NCBI RefSeq assembly: GCF_947170395.1 | Contig: NZ_CAMVTE010000027.1 | Coordinates: 1 to 32,337 of the forward strand | Direction of reading: 5' to 3' | From: an uncultured Methanobrevibacter sp. | Lineage (GTDB): Archaea > Methanobacteriota > Methanobacteria > Methanobacteriales > Methanobacteriaceae | Length of the DNA: 32,337 nucleotides | Shown here: positions 23,744 through 32,337 of the stretch, piece by piece | Layout: the number at the start of each line of letters is the position of its first letter | How positions within the stretch are numbered: position 1 is the stretch's first letter | Made by a program: the position numbers and the translations under genes | Notes under the pieces: model-generated | Told to the model about the DNA's origin: nothing | Seen by the model: the letters and a program-made list of their open reading frames with translations, nothing else | The model's database searches: none

Positions 23744-24877
23744 TTAAAATCTCCTTATTTTCTTATATCCCAGATATGCAAGGAATAATACAAATAAAAT
23801 TAAAATGAATGGGAATATGTGGAGTAATATTGAATCGTTCACTTTATCAAATTTGTATTCATGATCAAAGCCCATGTGTTTCGCATCAGTATGGTTTTGT
23901 GTTATTTTCGCAAAGTTGTACTGTAAGTCATAATAACTTATGTGGGCTCCTTGATATTCGATTGAGTCTGGAGCTCGTCCATTTTCATCCATATAATTTT
24001 TGACGATTCCTGCCATGTTAATATAGTCATAGATGGAATAAGTATCTTTTACTAAAAATGAAATTCCCATAGGATGCTCCGGACCGTCATATGATTTAGG
24101 TATGTCAAGACCGTTTCCGTTTAGGTAGGAACTTGTTTGATACAACAGTTGTCCTGCAGTATAGTTTCCGTAAGTTCCGTTCATTTCGGTATCATTGCTT
24201 GAAAGTAGTTCTTTACTGGCATCGGCCATAACTTTTGGAGATATTGTGTTTGTAACTACTAAATTATCGCTGAATGTTTTTGTATCGTTTCCATGACCAT
24301 TGACAATGTCAACAATTTCTTGTGCAATCTGTTTGTTCATATCTTCATCGTATCTGTCAATATAACCGTTTTTACCGTTGTCAGGGAATTCTTTTATAGG
24401 TTCAATATAATAGATTCCGGAGTTTTTAAGGAATGTTCCCGGGTCATGCATTCCCATGAAACTTTCATTGGAATAATTGTCGTCCCATGCTCTTCTAAGG
24501 TAGTTACTATGGTTATCCAAATCATAGTCGCCGGTATTTATCAAAATTATCTGTTTATTGCTGTTCGCTGAAGTTTGACCTAATTGCAAGTAGTTTCCAG
24601 CATCTGCCGCTGCTAAACATATGCTTATGTCACTTGTTACCTGTATTGCACGATAACCTTCTCCTGGAGATGGGGCTTGGTTATCAACAATTACTTGGAG
24701 TTCTCCACCACTAATCTCTTCTATATAATTTTTAATAGAATTTAACATTTTAACGTCATTATCCTGGTCTATAATATTGTCTGAAGTTAAAAAAACAGTC
24801 TTTGATGCACTGACATCGGTGACTAACGGAGCAACAATTAATATAGCCAGCATTAGTATTGCAATTTGTTTTTTCAT
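23744..24877 (-). CDS. Membrane-anchored extracellular protein with pseudomurein-binding-like repeat
   Basis: The protein is 377 residues, with a signal peptide (about 1-24) and a C-terminal transmembrane helix (about 352-371) followed by KKIRRF, which fixes the bulk outside. Residues 25-195 are an alpha/beta domain I do not recognise (SKTVFLTSDNIIDQDNDVKM, later QIILINTGDYDLDN). The region 286-326 (NMAGIVKNYMDENGRAPDSI, then YQGAHISYYDLQYNFAKI) resembles the pseudomurein-binding repeat of the large peptidase at 16293. An earlier copy may lie near 236-255. It is likely wall-associated. GGTAAAGAGAT precedes the ATG. The downstream aquaporin may be cotranscribed. Confidence 0.75.
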   Translation of the reverse strand: MKKQIAILMLAILIVAPLVTDVSASKTVFLTSDNIIDQDNDVKMLNSIKNYIEEISGGELQVIVDNQAPSPGEGYRAIQVTSDISICLAAADAGNYLQLGQTSANSNKQIILINTGDYDLDNHSNYLRRAWDDNYSNESFMGMHDPGTFLKNSGIYYIEPIKEFPDNGKNGYIDRYDEDMNKQIAQEIVDIVNGHGNDTKTFSDNLVVTNTISPKVMADASKELLSSNDTEMNGTYGNYTAGQLLYQTSSYLNGNGLDIPKSYDGPEHPMGISFLVKDTYSIYDYINMAGIVKNYMDENGRAPDSIEYQGAHISYYDLQYNFAKITQNHTDAKHMGFDHEYKFDKVNDSILLHIFPFILILFVLFLAYLGYKKIRRF

Positions 24878-25340
24878 ATCTCTTTACCTTAACTTTTGAT
24901 TAATATATAGATATCAATTTTATTACTAAAATATTTTTTTAATATCATCATATTAAATTTCCTTTCAAATCGTATATTTTTTCATTTTAAAGATTTTGCT
25001 ATTGTTTAAAGCAAATATTTAAATATATTGAAGTTTAATAAAATTTTTGAGGATTTAAAAAGATTATCTTTTATTTTAAATAAATTTCATCGGTTTTTAT
25101 AAAAATTTAATTCTGTGTGTTAAATTGTAATAATCTGATGATTTGTGTCAAAATATTAAATTAAAATATTTTGTGTTAGGTGGCCGATAAAGGTTATTCT
25201 ATCAAATTTCAGTTATGCTCAAATTTAATGCGAAAATAATTAATATTTTTGAAATCTGAGTTAAAATAAAAAGTTTAATTGCTGATTAATAGTTTTGCTA
25301 ATTAATGGTTTTATCATCGTCCTCAAAAAGGTGATTTAAA
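24878..25340. other. 463-bp intergenic region before the giant adhesin
   Basis: The two flanking genes are divergent, so this region holds both promoters. It is extremely AT-rich, with one less AT-rich island around 25176-25198 (GTTAGGTGGCCGATAAAGG). A 16-bp imperfect direct repeat, GCTGATTAATAGTTTT / GCTAATTAATGGTTTT, lies at 25281-25312, just before the adhesin start. The ribosome-binding site GGTGATT is at 25330-25336. I see no gene or tRNA. Confidence 0.5.
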
Positions 25341-28300
25341 ATGTTTAAAAATAGTAAAAAAATACTTATTGGCAAACACTTTTTAATTCCGCTGCTGTTT
25401 GTAATATTGATATTCACTTCATTTGGAGTAAGTATTGATGATGCATTTGCCGCTGATTTGAATCAGAGCGCAGATGGAATTGAAAGTGGACTAAATATTG
25501 AAGATAAACTGGGAAATTCTCAAGAAAATATAGTTAGTATGAGTTTGGATGAAAGTAATTCGTTGGGTGTCGGTCAAAATAATGAACTTTTAGGTAAAAC
25601 ATGGAACAATCTGTCAAGTGGAGGTACCTTTTCGGATATTCGTCGAATTGTTGGTCATGCCGATGATGGGGATATAATTAATTTAAGGGGTACTTTTGTG
25701 GCTCAAAACAACTATGATCAGATATGGATTAATAAAAGAGTAACTATCACATCGGATTCTGGTGCGACTTTGGATGCAAAGGGCCTGTGCCATATATTTG
25801 TTTTAAATACTACTGCGGCAGGTTCGACAATTAAACATTTAACATTCCAAAATGGAAATCGTAACGGTGTAGGTAGTGCAATACACATTAAAACGAATAA
25901 CATTACGATATATAACTGTACTTTTGAAGGAAATACGGCTATAGATGGGGGAGCGATTTATACTTCCTATGATCCGCTCACAGCTAAAAATTTGGTGGTT
26001 AGATACTGCAGGTTTATTAAAAACCATGCACTTAAAAGTGCCGGAGCATTGGCGGCATTCGGTAATAATACCTTGCTTGAAAATTGTGTATTTGACTCTA
26101 ACGGAGCATACAATCTGGATGGGAAGTATGTTCCATTTGGAGGTGCGATTCAATTGGGACTGGATGAATACGTTGTAAAATGTACTGTAAACAATTGCAG
26201 ATTCTACAATAATTTTGTCAATGCAACAAATTCAGGTGCACATGGAGGTGCAGGATGTCTTCGTGATGGTATTGAATACAAAAGATGTATTTTCATCAAT
26301 AACTCTGCCGGTCAAGGTGGGGCTTTAACATTCCACTCTTCAGGATTGGTTAAAGATTGTACATTTACAAACAATTCCGCTAAATATTTTGGTGGTGCAA
26401 TATCAACCGGATATTACTTATATGCAGAAATGGACTTTCGTGCAGAAAACTGTAATTTTGAAAACAATACTGCACCAATTGGTGGTGCCATACAGGTCAA
26501 TGGTTATCATGTAAACATTAATGACTGTAATTTCAATAACAATACAGTTTCACAAACCGGAGGAGCAATTCATTGTAATGCTGAAAATGTAAATATCACC
26601 CGTTCCAACTTTAACGGCAATGTTGCCAATGTGGATGGGGGCGCTGTATTTCTCAATGGTAAAAATACATTTATCAAAGACTCTTCATTCATATCCAATG
26701 AAGCTATTCCTGATGTAAAAAAGCTTGATGATGGATTGGGTGGAGCAATTTATATTAACAGTACTCAAGCTAGAGTTGAAAACAGTGAATTTTATTATAA
26801 TACTGCAAGAAACGGCAGTGCAATTTATTATGATAAAAAAGGAACCAATTTGAAATTGGAGAATAATGTTTTATTTGAAAATCAGGCATGGGTTTATGCT
26901 TTGCCGATTTATGCAAACGACATTTATTATGGTCAAACCGAACAGATTGGATCAGTCATTCATGGTGGTAACAATATTGGAAAATATGGTGATTTGTCTG
27001 TTTCAAATGCAATATATAATGCTGCAGATAACCTCTACATAAAAATTGACGGTGAAAATCCTGTTTTGGGAGCTACAACCAGCGGACATTTGTATCAGGA
27101 TGACCGTGAATACAATATGGAAATATTGTTGACTGTAGTTCATGAAGATGGAACAGTTGTATACAATAGAACATTGAACTCAGATTGTTTTGGTGAAGTA
27201 AAAGACAGTTTGAACAATCTGAAAGTTGGAGAATACTTTGTAACTGCAAAACACTTTGAGGATACTTATTATAAGGCAATAACCAATACAACAACCTTTA
27301 AAGTTTCACCTCAAGTCGATAACCTTGTTAGAAAATCCTCCAGTTTTGAAGAAATAAACTATGGGGATATTGTGGTCTGGACTTTAAACATTGTCAATAA
27401 CGGTCCGAATAATGCAACAAGAGTTGTTGTAAGTGACATATTGCCTGAAGGTTTAACATATCTGGATGATGATACTGGCGGAAAATATGACAACAAAACT
27501 GGTATTTTGACATTCGACTTTTTGGAAATCGGAAAACCGGTCGTGGTCAATATCAGAACTCTTGTTGAAAAAACCGGAACAATAACCAACAATGTTAATG
27601 TTACAGCACATGAACACGACTATAATATGACTAATAATTATGACCATTCAAGCATCAATGTCAAAAAGGCATGTGATTTGGCCGTTAAAAAATCAGTTAA
27701 TGCGTCTGTAGTGAATCTTGGCGATTTGGTGAAATGGACTGTAACTGTTTCCAATAATGGTCCGGATGATGCTACTGGTGTTGTCGTTAGGGATTTGCTT
27801 CCGAAATCATTGATTTTGGTTAACTCTCCAAGCAATTATAATAAAAATACCGGTGAATGGAATATTGGAAATTTAAATAAAAACGCTGTTGTTAGTTTGG
27901 ATCTTATCTGTAGGGTTAATGCTACAGGTATTATAGAAAACAATGTTTCTGTTTCAGGCCAGCAATATGACTATGATATGACCAATAATGATGATAGTGA
28001 AATTGTTATGGTGAACAGTGCTTGTGATTTGGCTATTGTTAAATTGGTTACACCTAAGGTGGTCAATTATACTGATGTTGTCACTTGGACTTTGATTGTG
28101 TCCAATAATGGTCCTGATGATGCTACTGGTGTTGAAATTTATGATGTCCTGCCGAATGGTTTTGTTTATTTGAATTCTACTAAAACCTATAATGACAACA
28201 AGATTGTCATTGGTGATTTGAAAGCTGGTGATGGTGTAAGCGTTGATATTGTCTGTTGGGCTAATATTACTGGCACTTTTGTTAATGTTGCCAGTGTTAA

Positions 28301-31300
28301 AGGTGAGGAATTTGACCAAAATCCAAATAATAACAGGGCAAATGCTTCAATTGTGGTTAAACCTGCTGCAGATTTGGCAGTTGAAAAATCAGTTAATGTG
28401 TCTGTTGTTAATCTTGGTGATTTGGTGAAATGGACTGTAACTGTTTCCAATAATGGTCCGGATGATGCTACTGGTGTTGTTGTTAGGGATTTGCTTCCGA
28501 AATCATTGATTTTGGTTAATTCTCCAAACAATTATAATAAGAATACAGGTGAGTGGAATATTGGAAATTTAAATAAGAATTCTGTTGTTAGTTTGGATCT
28601 TATCTGTAGGGTTAACGCTACAGGTGTCAGTGAAAATGAAGTTTCAGTTTCCGGAAACGAACATGACTACAATCTATCCAACAATTATGACTCAGCAGTG
28701 ATTGATGTAAATCCTGCCAGTGATTTGGCTATTGTTAAATTGGTTAGTCCTAAGGTGGTCAATTATACTGATGTTGTTACTTGGACTTTGATTGTGTCCA
28801 ATAATGGTCCTGATGATGCTAGTGGTGTTGAGATTTATGATGTTCTTCCGAATGGTTTTGTTTATTTGAATTCTACAAAATCCTATAATGACAACAAGAT
28901 TGTCATTGGTGATTTGAAAGCCGGTGATAGTGTAAGCGTTGATATTGTCTGTTGGGCAAATGTTACAGGAACATTTGTAAATGTTGCCAGTGTAAAAGGT
29001 AATGAATTTGACCAAAATGAAAAAAATAACAAAGCGAATGCTTCAATTGTGGTTAAACCTGCTGCAGATTTGTCTGTTGTAAAAGAAGTTAATAACACAA
29101 ATCCGAATTTCAACGATTTGGTTAAATGGACAATTACAGTATCCAATAATGGTCCTAATGATGCTACTGGAGTAGTTGTTAGGGATTTACTTCCAAAATC
29201 ATTGGTTCTTGTTAAATCAGTAGATGGCTATGATGAAAAGTCAGGCAGATTGAACATTGGAACCTTAAGTAAAAACGCAAGCATAAGCTTTGATATTGTC
29301 TGTAGGGTTAATGCAACAGGAGTCAGTGAAAATGATGTTTCTGTTTCAGCAAATGAACACGATCATAATCCGTCAAACAACCATGACTCTGCTGTAATTG
29401 ACGTAAGTCCTGCCAGTGATTTGGCTATTGTTAAATTGGTTAGTCATAAGGTGGTCAATTATACTGATGTTGTTACTTGGACTTTGATTGTGTCCAATAA
29501 TGGTCCTGATGTAGCCACTGGCGTTGAGATTTATGATGTATTGCCAAACGGTTTTGTCTATATGAACTCCACAAAGCAATATAAGAACAATAAAATCTTC
29601 ATTGGCAATTTGGGTGTTGGTGAAAGCGTAAGTGTTGATATTGTCTGTTGGGCAAACATTACCGGCACATTTGTTAATGTTGCCAGTGTTAATGGAAGCC
29701 AATATGACCACAATCCGGCTAACAATAAAGCCAATGTTTCAATTGTGGTTAAACCTGCCGCTGATTTGGCTGTTGTAAAATCAGTCAATAATACTAAACC
29801 TAATTTCAACGATTTGGTGAAATGGACAATTACAGTTTCCAATAATGGTCCTGATGATGCTACTGGTGTAGTCGTTAAAGATTTGCTTCCTAATTCATTA
29901 GTATGGACAAATGACAATGGTTTGGGAAAATATAATCATTTCTCTGGAATTTGGGAAATCGGTGAAATAATAAAAGGAGGAACCAAAACCTTGGAAATCA
30001 TTGCAAGAGTCAATGGTACAGGATTATTCACAAATGTTGTTACAGTCACTGGAAACGAATTTGACCATAACAAATCCAATAACAGGGATGATAAAACAAT
30101 CAATGTTTCAAAATCAGCTGATTTGTCAGTTATTAAATTGGCAAATGAGTCTGTTGTGAATTATCACCAGATCGTAAAATGGACTGTAATAGCTTCCAAT
30201 AACGGACCTGATAATGCTACTGGTGTTGTAGTTGATGAAATATTGCCAAATGGATTAATTTTATTAAATCATACGGCCAGTAAAGGAATTTATGATAATG
30301 GAATGTGGTCAGTATGCTGTCTGCAAAAAGGTGAAAGCCAAACATTGGAATTAATCTGTTATGTTAACAGAACTGGTGATTTAACCAACTTTGTAAGAAT
30401 TGGTGGTGCGGAATATGATTATGACAAGTCCAACAATGAAGCTGAAAGTTCAATTTTTGTTCCTCGGTCTTCTGATTTGGAAATAATCAAAAACGTAAAC
30501 AACTCCAATCCTAATTATGGCGATGTTGTTGAATGGTCCATTGTGGTTATTAATAACGGTCCTGATGCTACAGATGATATAATCGTTATTGACGTATTGC
30601 CGCAAGGCTTGGAATTAATTGACTATACCGCCAGTTCCGGCCAGTATGTTGATGAGATGTGGTTTATTGACCACTTGGCAACCGGCGGCAGCGAATCCCT
30701 GTTAATTCGCTGTACCGTAAAAACATTGGAAGATGTTGAAAATGTTGCTGAAGTTGTTCCTTCACAATATGACTGGAACATGTCAAACAACAAGGATGAA
30801 GAGGCCATATCTGCTAATCCGATAGCTGATTTGGCTATTGAAAAATTAGTAAATGTTTCACAGGCAAATTACTTGGATTTGGTTAAATGGACATTGATTG
30901 TTCATAATAACGGTCCAAATGATGCTACAGGAGTTACTGTTAGCGATGTAATACCTAACGGTCTTGCAATTGTTAGTGTCTCTGGTGATGGTGAATATGA
31001 AAATTCCATATGGGATATTGGTGATTTGGCAAACGGTGAATCCAAAATATTGGATATTGTATGCAAAATTCAGGCTACAGGCAACTTTACCAATGTTGCT
31101 AATGTTTGGGCAGTGGAAACTGACCCTGATTTAAGCAATAATGAAGATGAAAAAGATCTTCTGGTTAATCCTGCAAGCGACATTTCAATTACAAAAACAG
31201 TTTCAAAATACAGGTATTCTGTAGGGGATGTGGTTTCATATTCCATAAAACTGACAAACATGGGACCAGACCGAGCAGAAAATGTTGAAGTCAAAGAAGT

Positions 31301-31712
31301 AATGGATGATTCTTTAAAACTAAAGTCATTTAAGCTTTCTAAAGGAAATTTCAATAAACTGAATGACATTTGGTCTGTGGATGCATTGGATGTTGGTGAA
31401 TCAGCATTCCTAAAAATTAATGCCCTGGCCGATAAGGCAGGTTCTGCATTAAACAGTGTTTCTGCCACAAGCAACAATTATGATCCGGATTTAACAAACA
31501 ATGATGATGAAGTTACAGTTAATGTAACTGAAAATTCTAAAGAAGAGGATATTCCAGATGAAAATGATATTGTTCGTGATGAGCTTATAAGGGAATATTC
31601 TAAAAGTATTCTTGAAAAGAACAAATCTGGTAATCCATTGATGGTAATTGCACTTATAATTGTGTTTTCAGTGGGCATATTCTGTGGTAGGGATATTTTC
31701 AAAAGAAGATAA
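25341..31712 (+). CDS. Giant adhesin-like surface protein: beta-helix plus 12 DUF11 repeats
   Basis: The protein is 2123 residues. A signal peptide spans about 1-37. A right-handed beta-helix (about 90-520) has nine GGA(I/V/L/G) turns, as in Chlamydia-type polymorphic proteins. An Ig-like spacer (about 570-655) precedes twelve DUF11 repeats from residue 660 to about 2065, with NNGP(D/N)DATGVVV and L(P)xxL signatures. An acidic linker and one transmembrane helix (about 2098-2117) end in Arg/Lys, so the C-terminus is membrane-anchored and the rest crosses the wall. Such proteins are called adhesin-like proteins in gut Methanobrevibacter and are thought to bind host, plant or microbial surfaces (family knowledge). 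GGTGATT precedes the ATG. A hairpin terminator follows. Confidence 0.92.
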   Translation: MFKNSKKILIGKHFLIPLLFVILIFTSFGVSIDDAFAADLNQSADGIESGLNIEDKLGNSQENIVSMSLDESNSLGVGQNNELLGKTWNNLSSGGTFSDIRRIVGHADDGDIINLRGTFVAQNNYDQIWINKRVTITSDSGATLDAKGLCHIFVLNTTAAGSTIKHLTFQNGNRNGVGSAIHIKTNNITIYNCTFEGNTAIDGGAIYTSYDPLTAKNLVVRYCRFIKNHALKSAGALAAFGNNTLLENCVFDSNGAYNLDGKYVPFGGAIQLGLDEYVVKCTVNNCRFYNNFVNATNSGAHGGAGCLRDGIEYKRCIFINNSAGQGGALTFHSSGLVKDCTFTNNSAKYFGGAISTGYYLYAEMDFRAENCNFENNTAPIGGAIQVNGYHVNINDCNFNNNTVSQTGGAIHCNAENVNITRSNFNGNVANVDGGAVFLNGKNTFIKDSSFISNEAIPDVKKLDDGLGGAIYINSTQARVENSEFYYNTARNGSAIYYDKKGTNLKLENNVLFENQAWVYALPIYANDIYYGQTEQIGSVIHGGNNIGKYGDLSVSNAIYNAADNLYIKIDGENPVLGATTSGHLYQDDREYNMEILLTVVHEDGTVVYNRTLNSDCFGEVKDSLNNLKVGEYFVTAKHFEDTYYKAITNTTTFKVSPQVDNLVRKSSSFEEINYGDIVVWTLNIVNNGPNNATRVVVSDILPEGLTYLDDDTGGKYDNKTGILTFDFLEIGKPVVVNIRTLVEKTGTITNNVNVTAHEHDYNMTNNYDHSSINVKKACDLAVKKSVNASVVNLGDLVKWTVTVSNNGPDDATGVVVRDLLPKSLILVNSPSNYNKNTGEWNIGNLNKNAVVSLDLICRVNATGIIENNVSVSGQQYDYDMTNNDDSEIVMVNSACDLAIVKLVTPKVVNYTDVVTWTLIVSNNGPDDATGVEIYDVLPNGFVYLNSTKTYNDNKIVIGDLKAGDGVSVDIVCWANITGTFVNVASVKGEEFDQNPNNNRANASIVVKPAADLAVEKSVNVSVVNLGDLVKWTVTVSNNGPDDATGVVVRDLLPKSLILVNSPNNYNKNTGEWNIGNLNKNSVVSLDLICRVNATGVSENEVSVSGNEHDYNLSNNYDSAVIDVNPASDLAIVKLVSPKVVNYTDVVTWTLIVSNNGPDDASGVEIYDVLPNGFVYLNSTKSYNDNKIVIGDLKAGDSVSVDIVCWANVTGTFVNVASVKGNEFDQNEKNNKANASIVVKPAADLSVVKEVNNTNPNFNDLVKWTITVSNNGPNDATGVVVRDLLPKSLVLVKSVDGYDEKSGRLNIGTLSKNASISFDIVCRVNATGVSENDVSVSANEHDHNPSNNHDSAVIDVSPASDLAIVKLVSHKVVNYTDVVTWTLIVSNNGPDVATGVEIYDVLPNGFVYMNSTKQYKNNKIFIGNLGVGESVSVDIVCWANITGTFVNVASVNGSQYDHNPANNKANVSIVVKPAADLAVVKSVNNTKPNFNDLVKWTITVSNNGPDDATGVVVKDLLPNSLVWTNDNGLGKYNHFSGIWEIGEIIKGGTKTLEIIARVNGTGLFTNVVTVTGNEFDHNKSNNRDDKTINVSKSADLSVIKLANESVVNYHQIVKWTVIASNNGPDNATGVVVDEILPNGLILLNHTASKGIYDNGMWSVCCLQKGESQTLELICYVNRTGDLTNFVRIGGAEYDYDKSNNEAESSIFVPRSSDLEIIKNVNNSNPNYGDVVEWSIVVINNGPDATDDIIVIDVLPQGLELIDYTASSGQYVDEMWFIDHLATGGSESLLIRCTVKTLEDVENVAEVVPSQYDWNMSNNKDEEAISANPIADLAIEKLVNVSQANYLDLVKWTLIVHNNGPNDATGVTVSDVIPNGLAIVSVSGDGEYENSIWDIGDLANGESKILDIVCKIQATGNFTNVANVWAVETDPDLSNNEDEKDLLVNPASDISITKTVSKYRYSVGDVVSYSIKLTNMGPDRAENVEVKEVMDDSLKLKSFKLSKGNFNKLNDIWSVDALDVGESAFLKINALADKAGSALNSVSATSNNYDPDLTNNDDEVTVNVTENSKEEDIPDENDIVRDELIREYSKSILEKNKSGNPLMVIALIIVFSVGIFCGRDIFKRR
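27318..31540 (+). repeat. Twelve DUF11 coding repeats, with a 696-bp two-repeat unit
   Basis: Repeat starts are near 27318, 27675, 28026, 28371, 28722, 29067, 29418, 29763, 30120, 30474, 30828 and 31179. Between 27675 and 29763 two types alternate (351 and 345 bp), giving an exact 696-bp period: 27675, 28371, 29067, 29763 for one type and 28026, 28722, 29418 for the other. Long stretches are identical in DNA between periods, for example around 28060, 28756 and 29452. This indicates recent duplication or gene conversion. Repeats 1 and 9-12 have diverged. Confidence 0.9.
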
Positions 31713-31716
31713 ATTT

Positions 31717-31752
31717 TAAGTAGCTTTCATGCTACTTATTTTTATTTTTTAA
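31717..31752 (+). terminator. Hairpin plus T-tract terminator of the adhesin gene
   Basis: TAAGTAGC (31717-31724) and GCTACTTA (31731-31738) form a perfect 8-bp stem with a 6-base loop, followed at once by two T-runs. It begins five bases after the adhesin stop codon. Confidence 0.7.
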
Positions 31753-31867
31753 AACGATTTTTCAAAATTTTCTAAGTATCAGAATTATTAATTTTCCCCA
31801 TCATTATTTTAATACTTGGGTTAATAAATGACCGAATAAGCGTTCGTTTTTCTAATTTAAGCAAATA

Positions 31868-31979
31868 CCTTTATATAGAACTTCAGATAAATTTATAATT
31901 AGATATTGGTGAATTCATGATTTTTTTTAAATTTCAAATCATGAATCAATATTCTTAATTAATTAAACGAGGTGTAATT
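31868..31979 (+). promoter_or_regulatory. Promoter and structured leader of the histone-fold gene
   Basis: CTTTATATAGA (about 31869-31879) is a good TATA box and would start transcription near 31897-31903. The leader is then about 80 bases long, exceptional next to the leaderless genes nearby. An 11-bp perfect inverted repeat, ATTCATGATTT (31913-31923) and AAATCATGAAT (31936-31946), forms a hairpin with a 12-base loop. GAGGTG at 31969-31974 is the ribosome-binding site of the main gene. Confidence 0.6.
31917..31958 (+). CDS. Possible 13-residue upstream ORF (leader peptide)
   Basis: The sequence GGTGAA at 31908-31913 precedes ATG 31917 by three bases. The frame encodes MIFFKFQIMNQYS and stops at TAA 31956-31958, 21 bases before the main start. 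Its start codon lies within the 5' arm of the leader hairpin. Translation here could open the hairpin or affect initiation downstream. It may equally be chance; only the spacing, the ribosome-binding site and the overlap with the hairpin support it. Confidence 0.35.
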   Translation: MIFFKFQIMNQYS

Positions 31980-32337
31980 ATGTCTGAAGAAATGATTGAA
32001 GAAACTTCTGAAGAGTTCATCGATGAAGATGAAGAAAAATTACCTTTCGCTAAAGCAGAAGTTGTACGTTTAATGAAAGAAAATCTTGATGATGACAAAA
32101 TGATTAGGGAAAGAGTAAAAGTAGAAATGAATAAATTCTTAGGAGACGTTTTAAAAAATGTCTGTAAGCAATTAAATGATTATCCATACACTACTATTGA
32201 ATATGAAATGCTTAAAGAATCTACTTACCCATACACTAATATTGAAAGAATTAATCAAGAAAAAGAAAGAATTTTATTACACTTAGAAGCTATTAAAGCA
32301 GATTGTAATGCATTAGCTATGGATGTTCAAAAAACTT
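31980..32337 (+). CDS. Histone-fold protein with long C-terminal helix, 3' truncated by the window
   Basis: 119 codons are visible and the gene continues past the window. Residues 1-20 are a very acidic tail ([20 protein letters not shown]). [16 protein letters not shown] (21-36) matches helix 1 of archaeal histones, which start LPxAxVxRIxK. A long central helix (about 40-66) and [10 protein letters not shown] (71-80) take the places of helix 2 and helix 3. Beyond about residue 85 a long charged helix continues ([20 protein letters not shown]), absent from classical 66-70-residue histones. This resembles histone variants with C-terminal helical extensions such as MJ1647, or the coiled-coil histones reported from Methanobacteriales (from memory). 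GAGGTG lies five bases before ATG. Confidence 0.65.
   Translation, partial: MSEEMIEETSEEFIDEDEEKLPFAKAEVVRLMKENLDDDKMIRERVKVEMNKFLGDVLKNVCKQLNDYPYTTIEYEMLKESTYPYTNIERINQEKERILLHLEAIKADCNALAMDVQKT

Noticed and set aside
27359..29917. Several open frames on the minus strand across the DUF11 region, some similar to one another
   Set aside because: They recur only because the plus-strand repeats recur. They have no ribosome-binding sites and no protein-like domains.
27675..30119. Regularly spaced repeats as a CRISPR-like array
   Set aside because: The repeats are about 350 bp, coding, in frame and without unique short spacers.
1..32337. Mobile elements, prophage or integrase-marked island
   Set aside because: No transposase, integrase, terminal repeat or tRNA-duplicated attachment site was found. 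The tRNA-Gln is intact and I saw no copy of its 3' end elsewhere in the window.

Overview
The window reads as chromosome of a methanogenic archaeon of the order Methanobacteriales, most likely Methanobrevibacter or a close relative. The DNA is very AT-rich. The core genes are archaeal: A-type ATPase subunit D, DnaG-type primase, Gar1, TFB and archaeal UMP kinase. Surface proteins carry pseudomurein-binding-type repeats and DUF11 repeats, which are typical of pseudomurein-walled gut methanogens. Start sites mix Shine-Dalgarno (GGTGAT/GGAGG) genes with genes that look leaderless. I see no transposase, integrase, CRISPR array or rRNA. The genus is an inference; the domain and order are well supported.

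Layout. 1-935: the 3' end of atpD and a 49-residue membrane protein. 907-4646 (minus strand): an ATP-grasp enzyme, tRNA-Gln(TTG), a DUF1284 protein, BioY and DnaG. 5074-7186 (plus): an RraA-family protein, then the gar1-tfb operon behind an unusual double TATA-like inverted repeat. 7287-12607 (minus): an unknown two-gene unit, a GT2/GT-B fusion glycosyltransferase, an EamA transporter and a multi-pass membrane protein. 12640-13458 (plus): a TauE/SafE permease. 13498-15492 (minus): a two-gene RNA-repair operon made of a DRB0094/Rnl5-type RNA ligase and a RlaP-type nucleotidyltransferase. 15618-16268 (plus): a YitT/YczE-type membrane protein. 16293-19085 (minus): a secreted protein with six Ig-like repeats, two pseudomurein-binding repeats and a PeiW-like cysteine peptidase domain. 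19377-22239 (minus): an operon of UMP kinase, TatD, a zinc-ribbon membrane protein and two YbjQ-type proteins. 22315-24877: nitroreductase (plus), AqpZ-like aquaporin and a membrane-anchored wall protein (both minus). 25341-31712 (plus): a 2123-residue adhesin-like protein with a beta-helix and 12 DUF11 repeats. 31980 to the end (plus): a histone-fold protein with a long C-terminal helix, cut by the window edge, behind a leader with a short upstream ORF and a hairpin.

How the parts fit. Three surface proteins (16293, 23744, 25341) are wall-binding, wall-cleaving or surface-exposed and suggest a cell-envelope section. The strongest candidate for a distinct system is the RNA-repair pair at 13498-15492, whose genes are 12 bp apart under one promoter. 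Five perfect hairpins followed by, or flanked by, T-tracts sit at gene ends. This is notable because archaeal termination is normally explained by U-tracts without a required hairpin.
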